A stretch of DNA of 51,334 nucleotides from Physocladia obscura (taxonomy: Eukaryota; Chytridiomycota; Chytridiomycetes; Chytridiales; Chytriomycetaceae). Below are positions 20,769 through 32,762 of this stretch, one piece after another. The translations under genes and the position numbers were made by a program. The stretch spans positions 1 to 51,334 of the forward strand of contig JADGJH010000004.1 in NCBI GenBank assembly GCA_027596945.1. Direction: 5' to 3'. Position 1 is the first letter of the stretch, and every line of letters begins with the position of its first letter. A model generated the notes under the pieces. It made no database searches and was not told the origin of the DNA. It saw only the letters and a list, made by a program, of their open reading frames with translations.

Positions 20769-23350
20769 ATGAACAAAGAAACACAGGCTCGCGAAGACAG
20801 AATCAAAGAACTTGAAGCGATCCTTTCTCGCTCTCCTGATCAAAATGTGCAATCGTCGAAATCCGTCCCTGCGTCCCCACCACTGATTTCAAAATCAGCT
20901 TCCGTTGTGCCTGTTTCCAGTCAATCTCCAAAACTCCTTCAAAAACCATCAGATAAAAATCTATATTCAGTGACAGAACGAGACCATTTCTCTCACAATC
21001 AGAACGTCGGAAAACGATTTACATCGAGTGGAAAAAATCCAGATTCCGCGCGACGTCCAAAGGCAAACTCATTTACCCTGTCTTCGTCAACAGTTAATGC
21101 GAACACGAGTTGGATTCCACTTGTATCACGAGATTTCAAAGGAAAACCAAAAGTTTGGTGGCATATTTTGAAAGTGGATATACACACTGACACTCTTTTT
21201 CTCACTTTACCGCGAAGAACGCAATTCCAGCCACTGACAAGGCCCTCCTTCAAATTCTTGAAGAAGAACAATCAAAATACTCTGCTCTTGATCAAACTTA
21301 TCATGCATTGCTCTCAGAAGTTAAGGCCCTACAAACTGCACACATTCATGAAATTAGAGCTGCAGATAAACGTGCAGACACAGAAATATCAAAAGCAAAC
21401 GCTACCGCACTTGAAAAAGCTGAAGAAGCACAGACAACTCTTCAAGACTTAAAACGCTTGCAAACTCGCTTCGAAAATCTCAATAAATCACGAGAAGCTG
21501 AGGCGATTCGCTTCGAATTTCAACATTCGAGACTTGCTGCCCAAGTCAAAGAGCTCACAGACAAATGCCAAGTTCTTGAAAGACTTGTTGAGGAGTTGAA
21601 AGATGCAAAACAAGATTTGCTGGACAAGATTGAAAAAAGAGAAGCCGAAATGAAGAAGCTTATTCTCATGTACAAGGACCGTGAAAATGACATTTCGGTA
21701 GAGAGAGAATCACGAATGAAGGTGGAACTTCATATTTTAAAGCTTGATCAAAATATGGAACAAAAAGAAACGGAAATTCGTATTCTAAAGGAACAATTGT
21801 CTGACAAATCGGCAACCGCTGAAGATGCAGTAAAATTTAAAGAAGCCCTGTCAAACTCTTGTAAAGAAGTTGAACAACTTTCTTCAAGAGAAAAAATGTA
21901 TTTGCAAGAAATTGAGTCGGCTTCTTCCAGAGAACGTCAACTTTTTCAAAAACTTGACGAATTAAACGCATCCTTTCAAAAAGTATCCGCTGATTTTGAT
22001 AGATCACATGCAAAAGATTTGGCAAAATCCAAAGAAATTGAAATTCTAAAACAAAATGAATCTAAACTCAAAATTGAGCTCAATTCGACGTATCAAACAA
22101 ACCGTGCGCAGGCAGATGATATTGTTACTTTGAAAAAGAATATTAGACAATCTCAAAGTGACTGTACCTCCTTGAGTAATGAGCTTGCTGACCTTCACGC
22201 TTTTACATCTGAGCTTAAGATACAACTCAAAACGAAAACTGAAGAAGTGAATTCATTCCGTCAGTTGGAAATTCAATTGCGTAAAGACGTTCAAACTTTG
22301 AAATCAGAATTGTATACCACACAAGACGATTACGCATCCCTGCAATCGCAGCTCCTCGAAGTTGCAAAGAGGCTAGAAATGGAAGTTCAGTCGAAGTCAG
22401 ACATAAAAAACGAAAATGCCGAGAAAATAACGTCAATTACTGATAAAATTTACGAAATGCAGAGAATTTTGGCGAACACACAATCTGCTTTAGAAAATTC
22501 TCAGCAACGGGAAAAAATGCTTCGTGCAACTTTACAACAAAAAGACGTTACTCTTGATGATCAACAACATCAATTGCAAGAAATGGAGAGAAAAATAGTC
22601 GAGCTTCGGGCAATGATTGGACAAAATGAAATTGTCATTGAGACGCTCAAGGCAAAAAAAAAAGAAGACCTGATTATTATTCAAGAGAAATTCATGGCAG
22701 CACGACAAATCATGGAACAAGATGTAAATACACTCAAAACTCAGCTTTCAGCAAAAAATGTGCAATGTAATGCGATGTCAGAGGAAATGAATAGAATGAA
22801 TTTTGAAATATCAGAATTGTCAACCGAAAAGTTCAAGATTGAAATGAAACTCACTGATATGAGTTCAAATGAAACAACTCAATCCCGAAACATTTCCACC
22901 TTGCAACAACAATTGAGAATTAAAGAGCAAGAAATAAATGTTATGAGCATCAAGCAGCAGGCACTACTGGAACAAATCAGAGTCCTTGATGAGGAACTTC
23001 ACTCTCATCGCAATTTAAATTTACAAAAAGAGGGTGAGCTCCAGCGAATTCAAAATAATGTTTCTGAAATGAACCGCAAGCTTCGAGAACAAGTTGGTGT
23101 TTTTCTTGAGCGATCGGAAATGGAAAGCAACATTGGCAGTAGTCTACCCCCATCCCCTTTTATGCAAAAAAAACCAAATGTACCACTAAGACAGTTCTCG
23201 TTTGAAAGTGGTCAAAATCTTCAACCTGATCAAAAGTCAATTATTGGAATGGATGATCTGGACTCAGATTTGCAAAATTTTCTCCAACAACGCAACGATT
23301 ATTTACCAAACCCAGCTGATTCTATTCTTGCACCCAATGCTTTAAAATAA
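20769..23350 (+). CDS. long coiled-coil protein, golgin/tether-like, unrecognised
   Basis: ATG 20769 opens a charged helix (RIKELEAILSR) followed by about 90 residues rich in serine and proline. The frame then changes, through an intron lying between about 21122 and 21218, into a continuous frame ending at TAA 23350. The acceptor is probably CGCGAAG before AACGCAATT; the donor is either GTATCA at about 21122 or GTGGAT at about 21172, both phase 0. From about 21220 to 23110 the product is uninterrupted coiled coil with heptads of L, I, E, K and Q. The last 75 residues are proline/serine-rich and end in DDLDSDLQNFLQQRNDY. Total length is about 830-845 residues. No GRIP, kinesin or myosin motif is visible, so only a structural or tethering role can be suggested. 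Confidence 0.65.
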
Positions 23351-23438
23351 AACCGTTTTTTTTTCTTCTGTTCTTTTTTATTATCTTTTTAGTCACGGTA
23401 TATAAAATTTTTTTTTCTTGGTTTCAAGCAGACATAGG

Positions 23439-24799
23439 ATGTTGCGGCTGTTTGGCAAGAAAGATCGAATTTCGGTGCCGCCGCCACGGCGAAACGGAAT
23501 TCTCCAAAGCGATAGCCAAAGTTTCCATTTGTCAAATAGTGCCTCAAGCCTTGATTATTTACCCACCCTTCACAATGTAACGAAAATGGATCCCAATGGC
23601 AACATGAGCAAAACTGACAGTTTGGCCAAGAGTAGTAATGGTCGAATTGAGCTTGATTTGGGCCAGATTGATCTTGATTTTGATTTCAAGTTTGCCGATG
23701 ACTTAGTTACCGAGGCAGAGTTGGAGCAGGATCAGAGGGCGGAGACTGACCTCCTGGGCGAATTGAATCTAAAAAATCAAAACGAATTGCTAGGTGAATT
23801 TTGCTTTAAAGTTTTTTACGTTTGAAAGTATTAATCTCCATCTGGCTTGGTAATCAAGTTGGTGGCGGAAAAATCGTGAAACATTCGTCAATGGCCATCG
23901 AAAGCGATATTCTTGCAGCATTCGAATCGATCACAAATCGTCAGCGAGAAACTTTGACTTCGACGTTCCTGTCACCTGTTGAACAGACTCTTCAACCCAC
24001 AAAACCAGCTTCCATTGTATTTCGCCCACCACATTCTCCGTTGCGCTCAAAGGGGAAATCTATCTATAACAGGCCAAAACCTACACCCCTGAAGTCAACC
24101 TCGGCTTTGACAAACAGTTTTTCAACGAGAAAAGAACCAGAAAAAAGGGATTCTAAACAATCTCGAGAAGAAAGGGAAATCGAAACCATTATAAACGCAG
24201 ACTTTTCTGTTACAGCACCTCATAATAATAACGCAGTCAATGGCCTTGTCACAATGCCTTATAGATCTGAAGAAATGAACGAAAAAACTATCGTGCCAAC
24301 AGTTTCCAGCTCATTTTCCTCTCAGCAAACACGAAAATCTATTTCTCTTTCGCACAACTCCTCTGTACCACTTTCAGATCGGAACTTACCATCAGCTACC
24401 GCTGCCATTTTGCAAATTGAAGATGAACTCAAAGTCACTCCTTACCAAGAACCAACTTTGCCCTTGTCGCCCACAGTTGACAATAGCTACCGTAGATCAA
24501 ACTTAGGGCTTGTTGAAAATGCGCGAATGAGCAAAAAGACACACCGCGATTCTCACTGTTCCGAAATGAGTGAGGGCAATTCTCAGAATTCCGAAAAGAT
24601 TGCGGATGATTTTCAAAGTCCTGAAAATACTGACAATGGCAAAATCCAGGAACAAAAAAAGGAAACAAGCACCTATTTTTCTGCATTAACTCTTAGCAGC
24701 TGGACTAAAAAAAATAAGAAAGCCACATTATTACTTTCACCTAGGCGTGGTTGGAAATCGAAATCCCGGGGTTCTGTTGATTCAACAAATTTCCCTTGA
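23439..24799 (+). CDS. low-complexity protein, left member of a tandem paralogue pair
   Basis: Exons 23439-23793 and 23859-24799 give 431 residues. The product starts MLRLFGKKDR and contains SSNGRIELDLGQIDLDFDF. After the phase-1 intron it has SMAIESDILAAFESI and KSIYNRPKPTP, then a long serine/threonine-rich disordered tail. These blocks recur in the same order in the next gene (24886-26909), so the two are divergent tandem duplicates sharing intron position and phase. I recognise no known domain. The SDILAAFE helix is the best-conserved element and may be a binding motif. An in-frame non-ATG start further upstream was rejected because the paralogue begins at the equivalent methionine. Confidence 0.6.
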
Positions 24800-24885
24800 C
24801 TCTTTCACGTTCTCATTCTTTTGCAATTGAAAAATTTGTTTCAAACGAAAAAGTTTCCTCTGCGAAAACCGAAAGCCAAGGTTCT

Positions 24886-26909
24886 ATGTTCCAGCTCTTT
24901 CGCAAGAAAGAGCAACGTAGCTCAATGCCACCGCAGCGAACTGACAGCGGACATGGTCAAGAAAACCGGAACGGTTACTCAGCCTCATATTCGGATTACC
25001 CGAACGACATCAGTAAAAACAGCGGAGTTGGAGAATATGAAGGGCGCGGCGAATACGTATCTCGACTAGATCCCAAGGGTGGTGTTAACTTTAGCAGCAG
25101 CAACGGACGTATAGAGTTTGAGCTTAATGCTAGTGGAATTGGCTTTGAAGAGAACATATTTTCGCAGGATGTGCTTGGCGCTCTTGATCTGTCCCCGAAT
25201 TCACACGCCAGCGTGAATTCTAAGCCAGTCTCAGTATTGTTACCTACGTCCTCAAGCAAAGGTAGGTTTAGACCGTAAACTTTGAAAATACATTAACCAT
25301 ACATCTACAAGAAAATAAGCATCTTTCAATGTCGATTGAGAACGATATTCTTGCCGCATTTGAATTCATTTCTCGAGGTGAAGACTTTCCTGACCGAAAA
25401 ACCGAAGCGTCAATGTCAACCTCGGTTTCAACACCGGCATCATCATCGTTGTCAGCATCTAGCAGCGGAATGATAGGCCCAACCACTGGTTTATTAACGA
25501 AATCAATTTATGGCCGGTCTAAACCAGCTCCGTCGGTTCCACAGTTGAAATTTGGCTCTGCGCCACAATCGGAATCTCGTTATACTTCATCATATTCCGC
25601 GCAGCAACAGTCGGTTTATCCATCTCCTTCGCTGCAAGTAAAGACACAAGGTGTCTCTGCTACTCCCGCAAAAGCTTCCAGCCAACCTGCTCCAGTTCCA
25701 AAATTCAATCGCAGCCAGAAGCAAGCAACTTTGAAGAACCAGGAATTTGATCTGGAAATCTCTCGGGAAGCAGAGCAAGCGCGCAAAATTGAGCTTGCGA
25801 AGGCTATTTATTTCAGAGAAAATGGTGGCAACTCTGAAGCACTTTCGACAGAGGTCGGCGACGATGGTATTAGAAAGTCTCGAAATAACATTCAGCGACA
25901 ACGATTGCAATTGAGCAAACCGCAGACATCTTTTGCCGAAACTGTCAATAGCAGTGGGGAATCTGATTCTGATGATCAGGTTTTGGGCCGTTTTCAGCAG
26001 CCAGCCTCCATATCGAAAAATATCGGATTTATTGACAAACGATCGAATTCTGCTCAAAGCATAAGCAATTTACATCAACCGAATGGAAACACATTAAAAA
26101 AAGATACTTCTTTTCTTGTTAGAAATGGACGACGATCCGAGTCTCAAGAACAAAAAACAAATCGACCAGGTTCAATCAGATCTTTGAATGGTATCGCGTT
26201 AGGAACCGAACATGCGGATATTTCAACAAACTCCATTCTTGTAAACTCACCAGTGCTTCCGGATTATTTGCAAACTTCGCCGCAACAATATCAGCCACAT
26301 TCACAACAACATCAGCAACAACCTCAGTATCAGCATTTTACACAGCTTCAACAGCAGCAACAACAACAACTACTTCAACAGTTACAACAATCACGTGCAA
26401 AGTCTCCTTTAAGCCCCCCCATGTCTGCGAAAGTTCAGTCGCAAACTACTTCACCAATGTCTTTGCCTGTTGGTGTGGTAAATCCTACGACACTTGCACA
26501 TTTGCAACATCAAGCACAGGTGAAGCAATTGACGGAAGCGCAAATTTTGCAACAACAGCAACAGAACGCAATGATGACGTATCTTGCACAGATGGCTGTC
26601 GTGCAGCAGACGCAGATGGCCGCGCTGTTGGCGCAGCAGCAGCAGCAGCAGCATCAGGCTATACTTCAGCAACAACAGCCTGCCTCTGTTGTTGTTGGAG
26701 TTGCGCGGGCACTTGATACGCCAGCTGGATTAGCGTTAAAAGGTATTGCTGGAGTACCAGAAGAAAGAAAGAAGAAAAAGCATCATAGTCATAAAAAGGC
26801 ATTGAAAGAAGACGAAACCCGAGAACCACTATCATCCACGCAACCTGAAAATGGCACTAAGAATGAAGATGATGCTGGTGGAAATGTTGTGATTGAGGAG
26901 AAAGCATGA
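24886..26909 (+). CDS. glutamine-rich protein, right member of a tandem paralogue pair
   Basis: Exons 24886-25261 and 25312-26909 give 657 residues. The start MFQLFRKKEQ, the SSNGRIEFEL block, the phase-1 intron, SMSIENDILAAFEFI and KSIYGRSKPAP match the left neighbour in order. The C-terminal half is longer and has polyglutamine runs encoded by mixed CAA/CAG (about 26290-26680) and a lysine/histidine patch (RKKKKHHSHKKA) before an acidic end. Such Q-rich plus basic tails occur in fungal transcription cofactors and RNA-binding regulators, but no defined domain is visible. The ATG lies 86 bp after the neighbour's stop. Acceptor choice (CTACAAG at 25305-25311) is set by phase. Confidence 0.6.
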
Positions 26910-27137
26910 TTTTTTCCCTAAATTTTGGTTGATGAACCTCTTTGCAATTCTTCGAAGTATTGTGACACAAATGAACTTGTTCTGGAACAAAAACAAAAAA
27001 AAAAAAGACAAACGCGACAACCAACTGAGAGTAGACAGTACGCTGTAAAATCATCAATAGCAGAAACGGCGTAGAAACGGTAAAAATATCATAAAGAAAC
27101 ACACCAGCACGCGCACATAAGCACAAACTGCAAAGGA

Positions 27138-29450
27138 ATGGACCAACACGGACTAATTACGCCGGCCACATACTCAGGCGTGAATGTACTACAACAAGCG
27201 GATGCCTACGGCCTTCCCGTCATGCGCCGCGCCAAGGACGACTATATCAATGCTACACAAGTCCTACGTGCCGCTGGTTTCCCAAAAACGCAACGCACGA
27301 AGATTCTTGAACGCGATATTTCTGGTGGAGTCCATGAAAAGGTTTTGCTTTCCCAATCCACCTCAAATTACTTTATTATTACAAACACCTTTATTTTAGG
27401 TCCAAGGTGGCTTTCATATGTTTCAGGTTTGTCAGTTTCTCGCGTCTTCAGTGTCTTTTCTGACTTTGAATTGAAATAGGGAACATGGGTACCGCTAGAT
27501 ACTGCAATCCGTCTCGCACGAAAACACAATGTTAATGAACTTCTCACGCCGCTTTTTTCATTCACTCTCGATTCTGGTGCAGAATCTGAAATATTCAAAA
27601 CAATGGAAAAAGTCGCTAAACCATACCGTATTCCGCGAGCAAGACCGCCTGGCAATGGCACGGAAAATTTGGCAGCTGCTCGTCCAGCGCGTGCTTCAGC
27701 CGCAGCCACAAACTTTCTTGAAAGCGACAGCGACGATGACGATTTACTTGACTATTTGGATGACACTGATGAAGAATTTGCAGCGCTCGCACGAGAAGGC
27801 GGTGCCGTTGGGGAAAGGTCAATAGATAGCTTTACAAGTGGAAGTGGATTAGGAATAAAGCACCATCGAGAGCACGGGGAGGACGATGAGAGGTTTGAAA
27901 CTGCACATATTCACTCACTCACTAACAACAATGACAACAACTAATCCAGAAGAGCACGTGCATTGACATCGCGGCGAATCCTACCTCATGGAGCGAATAG
28001 CAGTAGCGGCGAACAATCCGCAAGTGAAAATGAATTTTCTGCAATTCACCGCAAGAAATTTCCAAGCAACAACTACCTACCATCAAGTCCAAATCCAAAC
28101 ACGCCATCTTTTAATAGTCATGAAGTTGGAAACCTCATCGATAATACACCGGCGGCTACACCTCCTCTAAAACGCGGTCCTGGACGTCCGAAAGGGTCGA
28201 AAAACCGAGCAAATAGCGGCAGTCCGGCGCCACTGTATCATTCTACAGGAATTCCGCGTGTTCAAAATCACAGTAGTACAGTCTTTGGCTTTAACAGTGC
28301 AAGCCCCGAGCAAAATTTACAGAATACCAGTGTGAGAAAACCGGCAGACTTGCAGCAATATCCTCAGCAGCAACATCAAACAAAGGGCCGCGGAAGGCCT
28401 CGAGGAAGTCGAAGCGCTGCAATTACCGCCGCCACGACCACAACTGCAACCATTGCAGCTATTGGTAGCCATGATAATGTAAAATTATCTTTAGTACAGC
28501 AGCATGCTTTTGCAAAAATGAACTTCTCGCAGGTAATTGAACGAGATACTTCTGAGCTCATGGACCCTTATGGTGTATTGGATCGACATGGTGTTAGTGG
28601 GCAATATTTGTGCAGTGACAGTGACATTAGTGAAAATGATGCTGATAATGAAGATTTTGGATGTGATATGGAAACTGCAGCTGGAGGAGTGAGCGATGTG
28701 AGTAGTCTTGTGGGTGGGGATGAAGAATTAAGCGGAGTTGCTGTGGAAAAGCGGACTCATGCTGATGAAGAAGACGCCGTCGAAAGCTTAAGAAATATAG
28801 GGAATAAGAGATTCAAGGATTCTTCATTTGCAACAACGGCACAAGCTATCAAAATTCGCAACAAACGTCCAACAAAGAAATTCAGTGCATGCATTTCATG
28901 CGGGACAGTAACTGTATCAAAATGGAAGAGACTGTACAGAAATGACAAGAAAGGAGTGCTTTGTGATTTGTGCGGATTTAAGACTTGTTTCTCAGCAAAC
29001 TCTAGCAAATATGAAGAAAGTGATGGAAACGAAACGGACGATGGCCTGAATGAAATCTTGGATGAAGTTCCTGAATCTGCTGAAATTATCGCGCTTAAAA
29101 CACAACTTGAAGAAAGCGAGCGCGGAAGTAAGAAGATGAAGAGGTTGCTTGAATCCCTTAAAAGAGAAGACGCAGGTGTAGACAGAGCATTCAGAAGAAC
29201 TATAATTTGGTGCCGTAGGGTCAAGCAAGGAAACTGGAAAGGGCTTCCGACTCCTCCCTCTTCCATTGTTACTCTTGTTCCATTTGCTCAGATGACGGAA
29301 GACGGTTGTTGGAAAGGAAAATCCTTGTTGGAGCATGATGCTCAGCAGCCATTGCAATCTGGAAATACCGAAAAAATTGAAGATGAAAGCGTTTATTGGG
29401 ATCAGGAAGTTGAAAGAAATTTTGTTGGTACTGTTCTAAAAAATGTGTAA
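27138..29450 (+). CDS. APSES (KilA-N) transcription factor with AT-hooks and a GATA-like zinc finger
   Basis: Exons 27138-27341, 27400-27426 (a 27-nt microexon encoding VQGGFHMFQ), 27480-27892 and 27950-29450 give 714 residues. Residues about 20-115 form an APSES/KilA-N DNA-binding domain: DDYINATQVLRAAGFPKTQR, the microexon, then GTWVPLDTAIRLARKHNV and LLTPLFSF, as in Mbp1/Swi4/Xbp1-type regulators. An acidic stretch (SDSDDDDLLDYLDD) follows. Two AT-hook cores, GRPKG near residue 294 and GRPRG near 363, come next. A C-x2-C-x20-C-x2-C finger (CISC...CDLC, residues about 529-556) then resembles a GATA finger, although its W/L framework is altered. No ankyrin repeats are present, unlike Mbp1/Swi4. 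A short coiled coil lies near the end. It acts in the nucleus; targets are unknown. Confidence 0.8.
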
Positions 29451-29484
29451 ATCGTTCTCTGTTTTGCGAAAAAAAATTTAAGAA

Positions 29485-31140
29485 ATGCATACAAGTTCTT
29501 CCATCGCTGGAAGCCAGTCAGATTCAAGCAGCTCAAAACATAATATTTCAAAAAATAACAGTTTCAACGACAATAAGAATACTTCCAGTATCCAGTCTAT
29601 CAATGGCTCCTTTTTGAATATGTCTAATAGTTGGCTGAATCTTGCCCAACTTTCTCTTACAGATTTAAAGTTATCGGAGATTCGGGTTGCAGAAATAGTA
29701 CGTATGAAGATCTCAGACAACAACAAAGTAATCGAATCCCACCAATATCACTAAAAAACAAAAACATGTAAAAACAAAAAAACATGGAAAATATAACATA
29801 CAGAAATTTTTATCTACTGCTCGTGAGCTGTATAAAGCTAAAAATATTGATTCATTGAACAATTTAGAACTCATTAAATTTCTTCAAGCAAATTCATACG
29901 ATTCGGGAAAAGCATTGACTGCAATCTACGAGCATCTTGAATGGCGAATCTCTTTTCGAACAAATAATATCCTGGATGAAGATTTTAATGATCTAGATCA
30001 AACAGGTTGTGCTCAATTTGTTGGCCAAACACGAGCAGGGGTTTGTATAATGCATAATTTTTTACTTATTATTATTATTATTATTATTATTAACTTTTTT
30101 TTCAAATTTTTAAATTTTCCAGGTCCCCATTTTGGTTTTAAATAACTCCAGGTACATCTGTCCAAAAGATGCACAATCACGTGATCACATAGTTAGATAT
30201 GCTGTGTTCCTGATTGAACGTGCAAGATCAGAAGGGTAAAATAACACAGCATTTATAAGTTGAAACAGTAATAATATTAATAATAATAAAGGACACTCAC
30301 AAACAAGTTAACTGTTATTCTTGATCGTTCAAATACTACTTCAAACCAGATGGATACCTTCACTTTCAAGGCAATAATCCCTATAATGCAGAAAAATTAC
30401 CCAGAAATGCTGCAAAGATTGATTATTTTCCCTAACACTACAATGTTTTGGATGGCATGGAAGCTCATGAAAGGAAACATCAGCATGAATACCTTGAAGA
30501 GGGCAAGAATTTTGATCAATTTTATGCTCACCAACTTATCCTCATATTTTAGATTGAAATCCGGGACAATCCTGAAACTTTTATTGGAATAATAGATCGT
30601 CATCAGTTGTTTGAAAAATATGGAGGACTGGTGAAAGACATGTATGATGATATTTCAATTTACATTGCTCATCAATCAGCAGCAATGAAAGAGGAAACTG
30701 CTCAGCACAATAACAAAAATTCCAATGAAGAAGAAACAGCAGCTGATGTAGTGATGAGCCCAGAGCCTGCAACTATTACTGACAATGTTGAAATATCATC
30801 CAAATCAGCAATAATAGCAAGTTCAATTGAATCTTGCCAGGAAAGTGTTGTGGAACAAAGGACAGAAGCAGCATACAATTCTCATACACTACCAAAATTA
30901 ATGCCTCAGCAACAAGAAAAGACTTCATCATTCAAATTATCTGAATTTTCTTGGAAGTCAACGTTCACATCAACATTGCCTTCTCCACCACCTCTTCCTC
31001 AAAAAAAACATCAAAAACAGCTTGATCATGCTGAAAAGCACTTGCCACCAACTGTTTTGAAAGCATCATTGGCTGTGCCTCCGCTTAAACATCTTGTTGT
31101 TGAGGTCTTGTGGAATGCTCCTGATTTTGAATTGGATTAG
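29485..31140 (+). CDS. CRAL-TRIO (Sec14-like) lipid-binding protein
   Basis: Exons 29485-29697, 29804-30040, 30123-30235, 30292-30502 and 30553-31140 give 453 residues. A serine/asparagine-rich head precedes the CRAL-TRIO N lobe (LNNLELIKFLQANSYDSGKA, then EHLEWRISF). The lipid-binding lobe follows: AGVPILVLNNSRYI, VILDRSNTTSNQMD, IIPIMQKNYPEMLQRL, FWMAWKLMKG, and after the last intron IGIIDRHQLFEKYGGLVKDM. The tail is proline/serine-rich. Such proteins present phosphatidylinositol and other lipids to kinases. The fourth intron (30503-30552) uses a GC donor (GGGCAAGA...TTTTAG), the only choice that restores the conserved block in phase. Intron 2 contains an (ATT)n run. The last exon is poor in CpG and borders the repeat island, yet is open. 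Confidence 0.75.
30066..30092. repeat. (TTA)n microsatellite in a Sec14-like gene intron
   Basis: About nine copies of TTA/ATT inside the second intron of the CRAL-TRIO gene. It is a simple repeat with no further structure. Confidence 0.85.
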
Positions 31141-32364
31141 TTGAAGGAAAAAAATTAATACCTGTTGCTCATAGATTATGTGAGATGAAAGCAAAAAATT
31201 AAATAAAAATCATTTTCATAAACCAACATGTTCTAGCAACAGAAAAAAAGGTAAAAAATCCTGAAAATACACTATTGCTCACTTGACTGAGAAATCCACT
31301 TTTATTGAAAATTTAAGCCCAAATCAAATGAGCAAACAGATTTTTTTGAGCATTAATAAAAACAGGTATGAATCACATATAGAACATTTTATTTCAGACA
31401 TGAACTTGAAAAAAATCCAAAAAAATATGAACACAATGCATTTCATCAGTAAAAGCTTGGCTGTAAAGCTTGGAAGTGAAATTTTACAAGCTGCTTCAAC
31501 ATACCAGCTTCTGTTTTCATGTAGAAAAAATTAAAAAATATAGAATAAAAGTTCCATAAAGAGACAATTATTCTGAATGGAAAACAAGCAAAAGTTCAAA
31601 GTAGAACTTGACATAAGTATAAAAAAAAGAAGATGTCCTTCCTGCTGGGTCTAATGAAAGGGATGTCATTGTCATTCCACACTGGGCTACAATTGAGACA
31701 CCACAGATGTTAAAAGCAAGTACAAGATGCTATGAAATGTCAAAAAGAAAATTGGAGATCCTACCTGCTCTCCACAAGTGGTTCACACAAAATAAATTGC
31801 TTGTCAACTTGACAGAAAAAAACAACACTATTGTATGCTGGATGACAACAATAATAATGGTCCAGACAAAATTAATGACAACAATGGTATTCAGCAGGAC
31901 ACAGTGTTGGACAATTTGCTGGATTTAACACAGCAAGACCTTGATGACAATATTGACAAAACACAATTAAATAATGAAGCTGATCCAGACAGTTACAACA
32001 ACATACCAGGTTCACTAGTTCCAAAAAACCTACATTACATAAGCTTCCAAAAATCAGGTACAGTTTTTCTTTATGTCAAACAATATTTCTAGTTCTACTC
32101 CCTATTGTAACAAGCAGAGTTGGTTTCACTGTCTAGGAACTTTAGTCCATTTCCACTACAAATTTGTGTCACATGTCTATTAACAAAGATATAAAGCTAT
32201 TTATTAACTTAACAAACAGTGAGTTGTTTAAAGCCAACAAAAACTAAGTGAAGGAACTAACTGCCATTCACTATAACATCAAACATTTTGAGTTATAAGC
32301 AATGACAAAAACCACATTTGTTTGATCTTTCTCAAACATATTTTCATTGAAGAGAAAAACTCAA
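31141..32364. other. CpG-free island, no gene recognised
   Basis: No CG dinucleotide was found from 31084 to 33348. Frames are short and lack motifs; one at 31835-32092 is rich in N and D but has no recognisable domain. The DNA appears to be old repeat sequence following the Sec14-like gene. Confidence 0.55.
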
Positions 32365-32456
32365 AGATGCCTTTATACTGATATATTTGAAATATTATTT
32401 CAAACACTATTTGAAATAGATGTATTTGAAATACTATTTCAAATTCAAAGGCATCT
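32365..32456. mobile_element. 92-bp MITE-like palindromic element
   Basis: The ends are a perfect 10-bp inverted repeat (AGATGCCTTT at 32365-32374 and its complement at 32447-32456). The interior is built from repeated palindromic units of TTTGAAATA and TATTTCAAA, so the whole could fold into a hairpin. The trinucleotide CAA flanks both ends, matching a 3-bp target duplication of the kind made by PIF/Harbinger elements. It has no coding capacity. Confidence 0.5.
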
Positions 32457-32605
32457 CAAGTACAAAAAAAGGCTGTAAAAAGGGCTCTGGATTTCTTTTT
32501 TTTGTGTAGAATCTTATCAAATAAAAAACCCTTTCAACTCTCAAACTTAAAGTCTACTATCAAAATTTTGATAAACTTACTGGAATATCAACACCATAGT
32601 ACATT

Positions 32606-32762
32606 TGATGCCCTATCATTCCAACTTACTTTAAAGTATGATTTAAAAGCATTAGGTCCATAAGAATGTTGCCTCTGTCAACTACACAAGCTGTGCTATT
32701 ATGTATGATCAACAAATTAGGCTTACTTGAAGCAGGAGCTCATTCAAACAATGCAGCACTTG
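32606..32762 (+). repeat. left arm of a 157-bp inverted repeat
   Basis: Matches the reverse complement of 34258-34414 over about 157 bp with four visible differences, all transitions. The short frame it contains (starting MLPLSTTQAV) reappears in the opposite arm. The arms enclose about 1.5 kb including two SINE copies. This may be the ends of a foldback-type element or two inverted copies of one repeat family. Confidence 0.75.

Noticed and set aside
20266..20772. 168-codon plus-strand frame with a leucine-rich segment
   Set aside because: Antisense shadow of GatC; the leucine run comes from CTG/TTG complementing the serine/asparagine repeats of the real gene.
23418..23438. Upstream in-frame extension of the left tandem paralogue
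   Set aside because: It would need a non-ATG start; the paralogue begins at the equivalent methionine at 23439.
32365..32456. CRISPR-like repeat array
   Set aside because: Repeats are palindromic and contiguous without spacers, inside a eukaryotic repeat island.
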